The notes: a model not told the origin generated them from the sequence alone. Shown: positions 1 through 6,279, counted from the stretch's first letter. The stretch is 11,596 nt of DNA from Candidatus Nitrosopumilus sp. (GCA_011055585.1 DRGT01000055.1:1-11596); one strand, 5' to 3'. Translations and numbers: made by a program.

Positions 1-1
1 A

Positions 2-130
2 AAACGAAAGTTAGCAATAGAATGGATGGTGAAAAACGATATAAGACAACAAAAGGATGTCGCAAGAGAGGTTCATGAGTTCTATGCTGATCCTGATAGA
101 TTCTCTGAAAGGAAACGATTAGGAGTTTAA
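2..130 (+). CDS. C-terminal end of a GspE/ArlI-type secretion or pilus ATPase (partial)
   Basis: The frame is open from the left edge to a TAA at 128-130, giving 42 residues that end in FSERKRLGV. The stretch with EWMVKNDIRQQKDVA followed by VHEFYADPDRF resembles the extreme C-terminus of archaeal type II/IV secretion ATPases, where a 'W-hydrophobic-x-x-x-x-I-x-x-x-x-D-V-A ... Y-x-x-P' pattern is common. That resemblance is from memory. The assignment is supported by the two T2SSF platform proteins that follow at once, since ATPase then platform protein is the usual order in archaeal pilus and archaellum operons. The catalytic domain lies outside the window, so ATPase motifs cannot be checked. 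It would power pilin or substrate assembly at the cytoplasmic face. Confidence 0.6.
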   Translation, partial: KRKLAIEWMVKNDIRQQKDVAREVHEFYADPDRFSERKRLGV

Positions 131-131
131 A

Positions 132-1058
132 ATGACCACGGTGACAAAAAAAGATAGGAAGCGAGCTCAAAAAGCTGACTCTGTGTCTTCTCTTCAGATA
201 TTTAGCTATAAACTGTTAAATGATCGTGTTCAATTTTTGTATCCTAAATTAACAGGATTAGAAAAGACACTCAAACAGGCAATGATGCCAATGCCATTTG
301 ATGTTTATGTATGCAGTATAGTATTTTCCAGTTTGCTAGCTGCAATTTTTGGTGCAGCTATAGGCATAGGAATTTCACTATTTATGAATGTGCAACCAGT
401 TGCTTTTGCAATATTACTTCCAATAATTGTTGGTGCCGGACTTGGACAAATGACATTTTTTATTTTACAAGTATTACCCGCAATTCATGTGAAAACTAGA
501 TCATCAAAATTAACTGAAGAGCTCCCTCATTTTATTGGCTACATGGCTACTCTTGCCACAAATGGTCTTTCATTAGAAGGAATTTTCAAAGCAATAGCAA
601 CAGAAGAAACTAATGAAGAAATTGTAAAGGATTCTAAATTCATTACAAGAAATATTCACATTTTGGGAATGGACTTACTTACAGCTATATCTGATCTCAT
701 TAAACGTACTCCTAAAGGCACATATGCAGAGTTACTCGAAGGTGCAATAATTACAACTCAAACTGGGGGGGATTTGAAAGAATATTTTCTTGCTACTGCG
801 AAAGTTCAGCTTGCAGAAAAGAAAATGACTTTGAGAAAAACAACAGAATCACTGGGAGTAATTGCTGAGATGTACACAATTTTATTGATTGTGTTTCCAC
901 TTATGGCCGTCATAATGTTGTCAATCATGGCAATTATGAGTCCAGACTTGGCAGGTTTTGATCTAATCACATTAATGAATTTACTTACCTATGTACTAGT
1001 TCCATTCTTTGGGGTGTTAATTCTTTTCATGATGGATACAATGGTGCCAAAGAGGTAA
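132..1058 (+). CDS. Type II secretion system F-domain membrane protein (archaeal pilus platform, TadB/TadC/ArlJ-like), first subunit
   Basis: This 308-residue protein is probably half of the inner-membrane platform on which a secretion or pilus ATPase acts. A basic N-terminus is followed by two adjacent hydrophobic segments (about 57-84 and 88-113). A cytoplasmic helical T2SSF domain follows (about 128-240), with LPHFIGYMATLATNGLSLEG near 131-150 and TTQTGGDLKEYF at 208-219. Two further membrane segments lie at about 245-268 and 281-302. The start is supported by AGGAG at 121-125, six bases before the ATG and inside the last codons of the upstream ATPase gene, which suggests translational coupling. 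The next platform gene begins 5 bp after the stop. Archaeal ArlJ usually carries two such domains in one polypeptide, whereas here they are on two genes as in Tad systems. The family call is firm. Whether the machine is a pilus, an adhesin system or an archaellum cannot be told without the pilin genes. Confidence 0.85.
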   Translation: MTTVTKKDRKRAQKADSVSSLQIFSYKLLNDRVQFLYPKLTGLEKTLKQAMMPMPFDVYVCSIVFSSLLAAIFGAAIGIGISLFMNVQPVAFAILLPIIVGAGLGQMTFFILQVLPAIHVKTRSSKLTEELPHFIGYMATLATNGLSLEGIFKAIATEETNEEIVKDSKFITRNIHILGMDLLTAISDLIKRTPKGTYAELLEGAIITTQTGGDLKEYFLATAKVQLAEKKMTLRKTTESLGVIAEMYTILLIVFPLMAVIMLSIMAIMSPDLAGFDLITLMNLLTYVLVPFFGVLILFMMDTMVPKR

Positions 1059-1063
1059 GAAAA

Positions 1064-1993
1064 ATGCAAAAATCGGAAGCAACAAAATCAAACAAAAAAA
1101 ATTCATTGAAGAATGGAGAACTGCCAAAACCATCCATATACTATTCTGATAAATTCAGAATTGGAATTGCATCTCTGATTGCGGCTGTTTTCATATTTTT
1201 TGTAAGTAACACTATTTCTGATCTTTATTCAGAAACTAACAACATTAAAGAAGTTGGAACTGTATTTGCACTTTTAGCTGGAATTGTTCCATTAACTCTT
1301 TTACAGTTAAGAGATGTTCAAAGAAAAGATAGTATTGATAGAAACCTTCCACTATTTCTTTTAGCGTTAACTAGTGCAGTTCAGAGTGGTGCAAATCTAA
1401 TCAAAGCAATCGAACATACAGCAGATAGAAACATGGGAGCATTAACTCCTGAACTAAAAAATCTACGTGCAAATATTAGTTGGGGAATGCCAATGGATGA
1501 GGCACTAGATAATTTTGCAACTAGAACCGGCACTCGAATGTCAAGACGTATTGTTATCCTCCTAGAAATGGCAATTAATGTTGGAGGCGATATTGCAAAC
1601 AACTTGGAGATGATTCAGAAACATGTTACCGAGTTGCAAAACATAGAAAAAGAAAGAAAATCTAGTCTTGCACCATATACATATACAATTTACATTGCAT
1701 TTGCAGTATTCATCGGAATCAGTGTAATTTTATCCACACAGTTCTTTTCAGAAATTGCAAATGTTCAAGTTTTACTTAAAGAGAGCGTAGTCGAGGGACA
1801 ATCTGGAATGTTTAGCACATTAGCAGATCTTGATATTGGTGGATTAGACAAAATTTTATTTAATATGTCTATGATTCAAGCAGTATTTGGGGGCTTGGCG
1901 GCAGGAAAAATTGGTTCTGGCAACTATGTTTCCGGAATCAAACACATTGTAATAATGGTTATAATGGCAGTTATTGCATTTAATGCGTTTTAG
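1064..1993 (+). CDS. Type II secretion system F-domain membrane protein, second subunit
   Basis: This 309-residue protein is a second T2SSF-family platform protein. Membrane segments lie at about 31-51 and 64-82. A cytoplasmic domain follows (about 93-200), containing LPLFLLALTSAVQSGANLIK (95-114), which matches the 'LP-F-x-x-x-LA-x-x-x-x-x-G-x-x-L' pattern of its neighbour, and INVGGDIANNLEMI (171-184), equivalent to the neighbour's TGGDLKEYF. Further membrane segments lie at about 205-228 and 265-309. The start ATG has GAGG at 1052-1055, eight bases upstream and overlapping the end of the previous gene. It is co-transcribed with the first subunit and probably forms a heteromeric platform with it. 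The stop TAG (1991-1993) overlaps the stop of the convergent phnE gene (1990-1992), so this operon ends without intergenic space. Confidence 0.83.
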   Translation: MQKSEATKSNKKNSLKNGELPKPSIYYSDKFRIGIASLIAAVFIFFVSNTISDLYSETNNIKEVGTVFALLAGIVPLTLLQLRDVQRKDSIDRNLPLFLLALTSAVQSGANLIKAIEHTADRNMGALTPELKNLRANISWGMPMDEALDNFATRTGTRMSRRIVILLEMAINVGGDIANNLEMIQKHVTELQNIEKERKSSLAPYTYTIYIAFAVFIGISVILSTQFFSEIANVQVLLKESVVEGQSGMFSTLADLDIGGLDKILFNMSMIQAVFGGLAAGKIGSGNYVSGIKHIVIMVIMAVIAFNAF

Positions 1994-2724
1994 ATTTTAA
2001 CTTTCATTCCACGTTGGGATTTTACAATATACTTGTCACGAATTTTTACACTAACCCAATCAATGACTAACACGACAACAAGAACAACTAACATGAAAAC
2101 TGCAGCTTTTCCATATTCAAAGAATTTGATATAATTAATGATGTAAAATCCAATTCCTCCCGCACCAACTAAACCAAGTATGCTTGACTGTCTTACATTG
2201 TAATCAAACATGTAAAGTATCTGACTAAGTAAATGAGGAGCTGATTCGGGTAAAACAACATAACGAATTAGTTGCCATTTTGATACGCCAATAGAGCTTA
2301 CAGCATCCATAGGATCTGCATCAACTGTTTCAATTGATTCGTATTGCAGTTTTGAAACAAAACCAATTGTATACATTATGATTGCTAAAATTCCAGCAAA
2401 AGGACCCAATCCAACCATAATCACAAATAAAATTGCCCACAAAATTGATGGGAAAGTACGAACCGCAGCAAGTATTGCTCTAACTGGAGCATAAACCCAT
2501 TTACTGTTTAGATTTCTTGCAGCAAACATACTCAATGGCAGTGCAATTGCAACACCAACAACTGTCCCAATAAATGCCATCTGTAGAGTTTCAAACATTG
2601 ACGATAATGCAGTATCAAATAATTTTGGCTCGACTTGAGTTAATTCTTCTGCAATTATTGCTAGATTGGGTATTCCTTCAACAAAATCAACAGGATCTGC
2701 TCCAACGTTAAATGATGCAGCCAC
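1990..2724 (-). CDS. phnE: Phosphonate-type ABC transporter permease (PhnE); N-terminus uncertain
   Basis: This is the membrane permease of a PhnCDE-type importer. From the GTG at 2724 it is 244 residues. The cytoplasmic EAA loop is clear at about 140-163 (DAVSSIGVSKWQLIRYVVLP, then ESAP) and would contact the PhnC ATPase. Hydrophobic segments lie at about 45-66, 84-103, 107-122, 180-197 and 206-224. It follows phnC on the same strand. The start is problematic. The reading frame stays open back to a stop at 2803-2805 and encodes a strongly hydrophobic stretch (LIFGIIIAVVVAASF) that looks like the expected first membrane helix, yet no ATG, GTG or TTG occurs upstream of 2724. A GGAG at 2783-2786, inside phnC, stands four bases before an ATC at 2776-2778. 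Starting there would give 262 residues, closer to the usual family length. The family is sure; the 5' end is not. Confidence 0.85.
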   Translation of the reverse strand: MAASFNVGADPVDFVEGIPNLAIIAEELTQVEPKLFDTALSSMFETLQMAFIGTVVGVAIALPLSMFAARNLNSKWVYAPVRAILAAVRTFPSILWAILFVIMVGLGPFAGILAIIMYTIGFVSKLQYESIETVDADPMDAVSSIGVSKWQLIRYVVLPESAPHLLSQILYMFDYNVRQSSILGLVGAGGIGFYIINYIKFFEYGKAAVFMLVVLVVVLVIDWVSVKIRDKYIVKSQRGMKVKI

Positions 2725-2761
2725 AACGACTGCAATTATAATTCCAAATATGAGATTGTTT

Positions 2762-3529
2762 TTAGGATTCGTTAGGATACAGCTCCAGAATTTCTTGTTG
2801 TGTTAGATTCCCAGTTTGAAAATCAACTATTTTGTCTCCTTCAACACCAATTTCAAGGATTTTTTCACCTTCTTTAATCACTGCGACTCTATCTGCATAT
2901 TCTAATGCAAGTTGCATATCATGATGAACCATTACTGCAGTAAGATTAATTCTCCGTTGAGTATTAGCAATTAAATCCAATATCTCTCTTGCAGTGACAT
3001 GATCTAACTCTGAAACAATTTCATCTGCTAGTAATATCTCAGGTTTTTGCATTAATGCACGGGCAATAGCAACTCGTCTTTTTTCTCCACCACTTAGCAT
3101 GTAGGCCTTTCTATCAAATTTGTCCTCAAGACCTACAAGCTTCAAAATCTTTTCAGCTTCTCCAATTTCATTTTCTGGAAACATTTTGAAAAAAGACTTT
3201 ACTTTTCCAATTCTTGGTAAAGCACCAACTAGAATATTTTCTAATACTGAAACATTTTTTATTAATCCTAAACTTTGTGGGATATAACCAATTTTTGATA
3301 GCATTGATTTGAATTTTTTGTCAGAAATATTCGGGGTTTGATAATTTATTTTGACTATTCCTTTACTTGGCATCATCATGCCATTCATTAGTTTTAGTAA
3401 AGTAGATTTTCCTGAACCAGATTGTCCAATGATGGCATAATTTACTCCACGATCAATTGATAAAGTGATTTTTTTTAGAACATAATTTTTTGAATCATAT
3501 GATGTCCATACATTATTCATTTGGATCAT
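2762..3529 (-). CDS. phnC: Phosphonate-type ABC transporter ATP-binding protein (PhnC)
   Basis: This is the cytoplasmic ATPase of the importer. With the start at 3529 it has 255 residues: Walker A GQSGSGKST (35-43), Q-loop Q85 (GYIPQSLG), ABC signature LSGGEKRR (145-152), Walker B ILLADE (165-170) and H-loop H203 followed by the PhnC-like ALEYADRV. The D-loop region reads ADEIVSELD, where relatives usually have ADEPVASLD. I chose the ATG at 3529 because MIQMNNVW aligns with the normal beginning of this family. An ATG at 3571 (269 residues) or a TTG at 3589 is possible. No good Shine-Dalgarno sequence precedes any of them. It lies between phnD and phnE, with a small GC-rich stem-loop in the phnD-phnC gap. 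Substrate is set by PhnD, so phosphonate, phosphite or another oxyanion all remain possible. Confidence 0.92.
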   Translation of the reverse strand: MIQMNNVWTSYDSKNYVLKKITLSIDRGVNYAIIGQSGSGKSTLLKLMNGMMMPSKGIVKINYQTPNISDKKFKSMLSKIGYIPQSLGLIKNVSVLENILVGALPRIGKVKSFFKMFPENEIGEAEKILKLVGLEDKFDRKAYMLSGGEKRRVAIARALMQKPEILLADEIVSELDHVTAREILDLIANTQRRINLTAVMVHHDMQLALEYADRVAVIKEGEKILEIGVEGDKIVDFQTGNLTQQEILELYPNES

Positions 3530-3589
3530 AGTTTTTGTATTTATATTAGAAAAAGAATGAGGTTGAGTCATCAATGTTTGTAATGTCAA

Positions 3590-3602
3590 CTGGGTATCCC
3601 AG
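3590..3602 (-). other. GC-rich stem-loop between phnD and phnC
   Basis: The minus-strand RNA would contain CUGGG-AUA-CCCAG, a perfect 5-bp stem with a 3-nt loop, starting three bases after the phnD stop codon. It stands out in an AT-rich gap. No T-run follows, so it is not an obvious terminator. It could protect the 3' end of a processed phnD message and favour binding protein over the other subunits, as intercistronic hairpins do in some ABC operons. That role is inference. Confidence 0.35.
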
Positions 3603-3605
3603 GTA

Positions 3606-4703
3606 TTATTTGCTCTTGTTGTACTTGTCTAGGATTGACTGATCTAATCCAGTTAGAGAATCAATGTAGGTTCCAAAGTCACCAATATGCATTTCAGTTG
3701 TTGTTGGAAGCAAAGCCTCAGCTCCATACAGATTTCCAAGTATCTCGTTATTTTCTTCATAGTTTAGTTGTATCATGGCGTTAACTAATGCAGCCTTTGT
3801 TGAATCTGACATATCTGCACTAACCATAAAGACATGAGATGGTACAGGGCCAATTGTTGTTACCACACGAAGTTTTGCTTGATCAGCTTGATCAAGATAT
3901 TTTTGAGGAGCAATATCAGAACCAAATGCAACATCAACATTGTCATTTAGTAACAATTCTAATGCAGCTTTATATCCACCAGCAAATGTGTAAGCTTCAA
4001 AAGAATCAACTAGTGCTGATTCTAATGCAACAATATCATCTCCTTGAATCTCAATATATCCGGAAGTTACCAAGGTTCCCATTGGCCTCACAAAACCAGA
4101 TGAGCCAGTAATACTTGTGAATGCAACTCTCTTTCCTAGTGTGTCTTCAAGAGATTGAATTGAATCATTGTCAGCTTTTGTCCAAACTGTAGCCTGATAG
4201 TTTACTTTACCGTTTACCACTTCAGCCAAGACAGCCTCTGCCCCTGTTCTTACATGGGTAATCCATGCAGGGCCAGTATCCATAAAGGCAGCATCAACAT
4301 GTCCAAATCGCATTCCTTCAATTATTGCTTCATAATTTGTTGGAACTACAATTTCTACATCAACGCCAACAAGTTTCTCTTCAAGGAATTTTTCTAATGC
4401 CTCTGCTTTTGGTGTTAATTCACCTGCTTTCTCTACTGGAATGAATCCAATAGTTATTGTACCCACATCTGAGACGGATTCTCCAGGAACTTGGATAATT
4501 CCTTCACCAATAAGAAATTCCATTGCGTTAAGAAATTCAGTATCGCTGACATTTCCATCAACCCAAAAACTTGCAGTATTCTTAATCCAAGAGGGTACTG
4601 AATCAGATTCAGCTGAAATATTTTGTGTAATTGTTGGAATGCCAACGAATGCACCAAACAACGCAACAACAATTATCATAACTATGATTGTTCGATTTTG
4701 CAT
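3606..4703 (-). CDS. phnD: Phosphonate-type ABC transporter substrate-binding protein (PhnD) with an extra N-terminal domain
   Basis: This is a 365-residue extracytoplasmic binding protein. An N-terminal hydrophobic segment (about 5-24) is a signal peptide or membrane anchor. Residues 39-73 (SWIKNTASFWVDG, then an acidic/hydrophobic stretch ending EGIIQVP) form a short module that I associate with thaumarchaeal exported proteins and that is not part of ordinary PhnD. The PhnD/periplasmic-binding domain starts at about 82 (TITIGFIPVEKA). It contains YEAIIEGMRFGHVDAAFMD (124-142) and the ligand-loop motif TGSSGFVRP (199-207), in the place of the STSG loop of known PhnD proteins. I start at the ATG at 4703 rather than the in-frame TTG at 4712, because a TTTAAA box 32-37 bases upstream predicts transcription starting only a few bases before 4703. 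An 18-bp palindrome lies further upstream. No C-P lyase or phosphonatase gene is visible, so the substrate is unresolved. Confidence 0.88.
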   Translation of the reverse strand: MQNRTIIVMIIVVALFGAFVGIPTITQNISAESDSVPSWIKNTASFWVDGNVSDTEFLNAMEFLIGEGIIQVPGESVSDVGTITIGFIPVEKAGELTPKAEALEKFLEEKLVGVDVEIVVPTNYEAIIEGMRFGHVDAAFMDTGPAWITHVRTGAEAVLAEVVNGKVNYQATVWTKADNDSIQSLEDTLGKRVAFTSITGSSGFVRPMGTLVTSGYIEIQGDDIVALESALVDSFEAYTFAGGYKAALELLLNDNVDVAFGSDIAPQKYLDQADQAKLRVVTTIGPVPSHVFMVSADMSDSTKAALVNAMIQLNYEENNEILGNLYGAEALLPTTTEMHIGDFGTYIDSLTGLDQSILDKYNKSK

Positions 4704-4731
4704 GTTATTCAAAATCTTAGGATAAGCTAAC

Positions 4732-4740
4732 TAATTTAAA
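4732..4740 (-). promoter_or_regulatory. TATA box of the phnDCE operon
   Basis: On the minus strand the sequence is TTTAAATTA. The TTTAAA core (4735-4740) is centred about 34 bases upstream of the phnD ATG at 4703. With the usual archaeal spacing of about 26 bases this predicts a transcript starting near 4711, with a leader of only a few bases. Confidence 0.5.
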
Positions 4741-4763
4741 GTAGCATTTCGTTCTAAAACTTC

Positions 4764-4781
4764 ATTCTAAGAATTTAGAAT
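4764..4781. promoter_or_regulatory. Palindromic operator candidate, copy 1 (upstream of phnD)
   Basis: The sequence is ATTCTAA-gaat-TTAGAAT, with perfect 7-bp arms and a 4-bp spacer. It is identical, including spacer and three flanking bases (TTC), to copy 2 at 5513-5530. Its centre is 35 bp upstream of the TTTAAA core of the phnD promoter. A related imperfect element, GTTCTAAAAC, lies between it and the TATA box at 4751-4760. Identity of the non-paired spacer favours a DNA-binding site over an RNA hairpin. The likely ligand is one or both of the winged-helix regulators encoded between the two copies. Confidence 0.5.
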
Positions 4782-4791
4782 AAGACGATTT

Positions 4792-5136
4792 TTATTTAGA
4801 TTTTTGATTTGGGTAAAGATTGAGTGTTGGTTCTGTATCAGTGATACTAATCTCTACCTTACCAATTCTGCTTTTGTATAGTTTGATTTTTTTACCTTCA
4901 TTAGAAATAACATATCTGTCAACTACAATCAGAGCGAGTTCCTCTAAATTAGCTAAAGTTTTGTAAACGGTAGATAAAGAAAGTTTCAACTCGTCAGAAA
5001 TTTGGGTTGCATCCTTTGATTCGTTTTTTACTGAGAACAATACTGCTCTAGTACACACATTAGATAATGATTCAATAATTTTTTGAGTTATATCAAATTC
5101 ACTTAGTTGGATAATGTTTGATTTTGTCATTTTCAT
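4792..5136 (-). CDS. Winged-helix transcriptional regulator, second of a tandem pair
   Basis: This small DNA-binding protein (114 residues from the ATG at 5136) has an ArsR/TrmB-like winged-helix core. Numbered from that ATG, a helical N-terminus leads to ISDELKLSLSTVYKTLANLEEL (about 46-67), the expected turn and recognition helix. A wing (YVISNEGKKIKLYKSRI) and a conserved tail EPTLNLYPN follow. It is a paralogue of the protein encoded just upstream: I count 49 identities in 96 ungapped positions. The GTG (5139), ATG (5136) and ATG (5130) are all candidate starts. The upstream gene's TAG overlaps the GTG by one base and lies two bases from the first ATG, so translation is probably coupled. 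ATG 5130 would match the paralogue's length best. No metal-binding cysteine cluster is seen, so the signal sensed is unknown. phnD lies just downstream. Confidence 0.75.
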   Translation of the reverse strand: MKMTKSNIIQLSEFDITQKIIESLSNVCTRAVLFSVKNESKDATQISDELKLSLSTVYKTLANLEELALIVVDRYVISNEGKKIKLYKSRIGKVEISITDTEPTLNLYPNQKSK

Positions 5137-5138
5137 CA

Positions 5139-5468
5139 CTAATTAGGAATAAGATTCAATGAGGGTTCTGGTTTCTTTATAGTAATATCTGCTTTACTGA
5201 TTCTGCTTTTGTATACCTTGAATTTTCGTCCTTTATCTGAGATTAGCCATTTTTCTACTTTGATCAATGTTAATTCTTCTAAATCGGTTAGTTTTTTGTA
5301 AACTGAACTTAAAGGGATTTGTAATTGGTAAGATAAATCAGCAGCAGTTTTTCCTTTTTTTATAGTTGAAAAAAGAATCGCTCTAGATTCTGCATCAGCT
5401 AATGCTTCAATTACTTTTTGTGTAACATCATATTTTTTTAATTGAGGTAATGATAATTTTCTCGCCAA
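5139..5468 (-). CDS. Winged-helix transcriptional regulator, first of a tandem pair
   Basis: This 109-residue protein has a basic N-terminus, a helix (DVTQKVIEALADAESRAILF, about 14-33), then LSYQLQIPLSSVYKKLTDL (about 45-63) as the helix-turn-helix, a wing ending KVYKSRI, and the tail EPSLNLIPN. The fold call (ArsR/TrmB-like winged helix) rests on this pattern. I recognise no exact family. The start is a TTG at 5468, which is the only canonical start between an upstream in-frame TAA and the conserved core. A TTTAAA box at 5495-5500 puts the predicted transcript start almost on this TTG, suggesting a leaderless TTG-initiated message. Copy 2 of the shared palindrome lies just upstream of that TATA box, consistent with autoregulation. 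It forms a two-gene operon with its paralogue and may act with it as a heterodimer. Confidence 0.75.
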   Translation of the reverse strand: MARKLSLPQLKKYDVTQKVIEALADAESRAILFSTIKKGKTAADLSYQLQIPLSSVYKKLTDLEELTLIKVEKWLISDKGRKFKVYKSRISKADITIKKPEPSLNLIPN

Positions 5469-5490
5469 GCAATTAGCAAAAGTTTGTAGA

Positions 5491-5500
5491 ATTATTTAAA
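5491..5500 (-). promoter_or_regulatory. TATA box of the regulator pair
   Basis: On the minus strand the sequence is TTTAAATAAT. The TTTAAA core (5495-5500) is centred about 29 bases before the TTG at 5468, so transcription should start within a few bases of the start codon. The upstream palindrome is 24 bp away, centre to centre. Confidence 0.5.
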
Positions 5501-5512
5501 CGACGTGGTTTC

Positions 5513-5530
5513 ATTCTAAGAATTTAGAAT
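5513..5530. promoter_or_regulatory. Palindromic operator candidate, copy 2 (upstream of the regulator pair)
   Basis: The same ATTCTAA-gaat-TTAGAAT palindrome as at 4764-4781 lies four bases after the cbtA stop codon and upstream of the TATA box of the regulator pair. Because both copies also follow the stop of a minus-strand gene, a 3' hairpin role is the alternative. There is no T-run after either copy on the minus strand, which weakens that reading. Confidence 0.5.
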
Positions 5531-5534
5531 GATA

Positions 5535-6266
5535 TTAGTTTGTTTGTGTTTGAATAGGCTTGTCGGGTTGAATCTTTTGCCAGAATAATCCAAGAATTAT
5601 TCCTAAAGCAAGCCAGAATATAGATACAGCAACAACTGACATTACTCTAAATCCATTTACCAATTCCATAGGTGCGGCGATTTCATCAGGATTAGGAGGC
5701 ATTACAACAAACATAGCTGTCATAAATGCGGCATAACCAATTAGAGCAACAAGTTTTTTTCTTCCTTGGAATTTTTTAGATAATTGATAAAATCCAATAA
5801 CGGAAAAGCCTGAAATTGCAATAAATGTAAGGTATAATGTTGCACGTAAAACAACTGTCTCTGGTTCACCAACGGTTGGAGGATTTGCTGGGTATTTCAA
5901 AAATGGTATCAAGAAAATGGTTAGCCACATTATTCCAGCTAGAACTAATGCTTTCTTTACATTATGTTGTCCTGGCAAAATTTTTCTTGAATATGCAAAT
6001 ACAATTCCAAACAATGCACCAATTGAGGTACCAAGAATTGCGCCAGCAAGAACTTGACCACCTTTCTGCCAATCTCTATATGCAGAATACTCTACCCAGA
6101 ATTGTGGAGTGTCTTTTTCTTCTCCAGATGCAAATAGATTTTGATTTTCAATTCCAATTGCTTCATCAAGATATGGTTCAACTATTGCCAAGTTTGCAGC
6201 ACCATGAATTATTCCAGCAAAGCAACCTGCCAACAAAACTATTCCAATGAAATGCCCCGTTTTCAT
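5535..6266 (-). CDS. cbtA: Predicted cobalt transporter subunit CbtA
   Basis: This 243-residue membrane protein has six predicted transmembrane segments (about 5-27, 70-92, 105-123, 139-160, 172-189 and 208-229). Family hallmarks are AGIIHGAANLAIVEPYLDEA (17-36) and PFLKYPANPPTVGEPETV (121-138). CbtA with CbtB was proposed as a cobalt importer because the pair is often under cobalamin-riboswitch control in bacteria. Transport has been inferred more than shown. It directly follows cbtB with an 11-bp gap. The start ATG is well supported by AGGTGA (6274-6279 on the minus strand), seven bases upstream and overlapping the cbtB stop. Cobalt supply would fit an archaeon that makes cobalamin, but no cobalamin gene is in this window. 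Confidence 0.88.
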   Translation of the reverse strand: MKTGHFIGIVLLAGCFAGIIHGAANLAIVEPYLDEAIGIENQNLFASGEEKDTPQFWVEYSAYRDWQKGGQVLAGAILGTSIGALFGIVFAYSRKILPGQHNVKKALVLAGIMWLTIFLIPFLKYPANPPTVGEPETVVLRATLYLTFIAISGFSVIGFYQLSKKFQGRKKLVALIGYAAFMTAMFVVMPPNPDEIAAPMELVNGFRVMSVVAVSIFWLALGIILGLFWQKIQPDKPIQTQTN

Positions 6267-6273
6267 ATAATAT

Positions 6274-6279
6274 TCACCT
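6274..6279 (-). promoter_or_regulatory. Shine-Dalgarno sequence of cbtA
   Basis: AGGTGA on the minus strand matches the archaeal 16S rRNA 3' end (complement of TCACCT). It lies seven bases before the cbtA ATG and overlaps the cbtB stop codon. It fixes the cbtA start and shows that internal genes of operons use Shine-Dalgarno sites while first genes appear leaderless. Confidence 0.6.

Noticed and set aside
1976..1986. Palindrome GCATT-T-AATGC before the T2SSF operon stop, followed by short T-runs
   Set aside because: With a one-base centre only three to four pairs can form in RNA, so it is too weak to call a terminator. It also encodes the protein's last residues.
3839..4111. Plus-strand open frame opposite phnD
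   Set aside because: Low-complexity Q/H/L-rich translation, antisense to the PhnD ligand-binding domain; a shadow.
4764..5530. The two palindromes as intrinsic terminators of the upstream minus-strand genes
   Set aside because: Neither is followed by a T-run on the minus strand, archaeal termination does not need such stems, and the spacer is conserved. Not fully excluded.
5837..6250. Plus-strand open frame of 137 codons opposite cbtA
   Set aside because: It is antisense to a clear CbtA protein with six membrane helices. The translation is rich in L and Q with no domain sense, as expected of a shadow frame.
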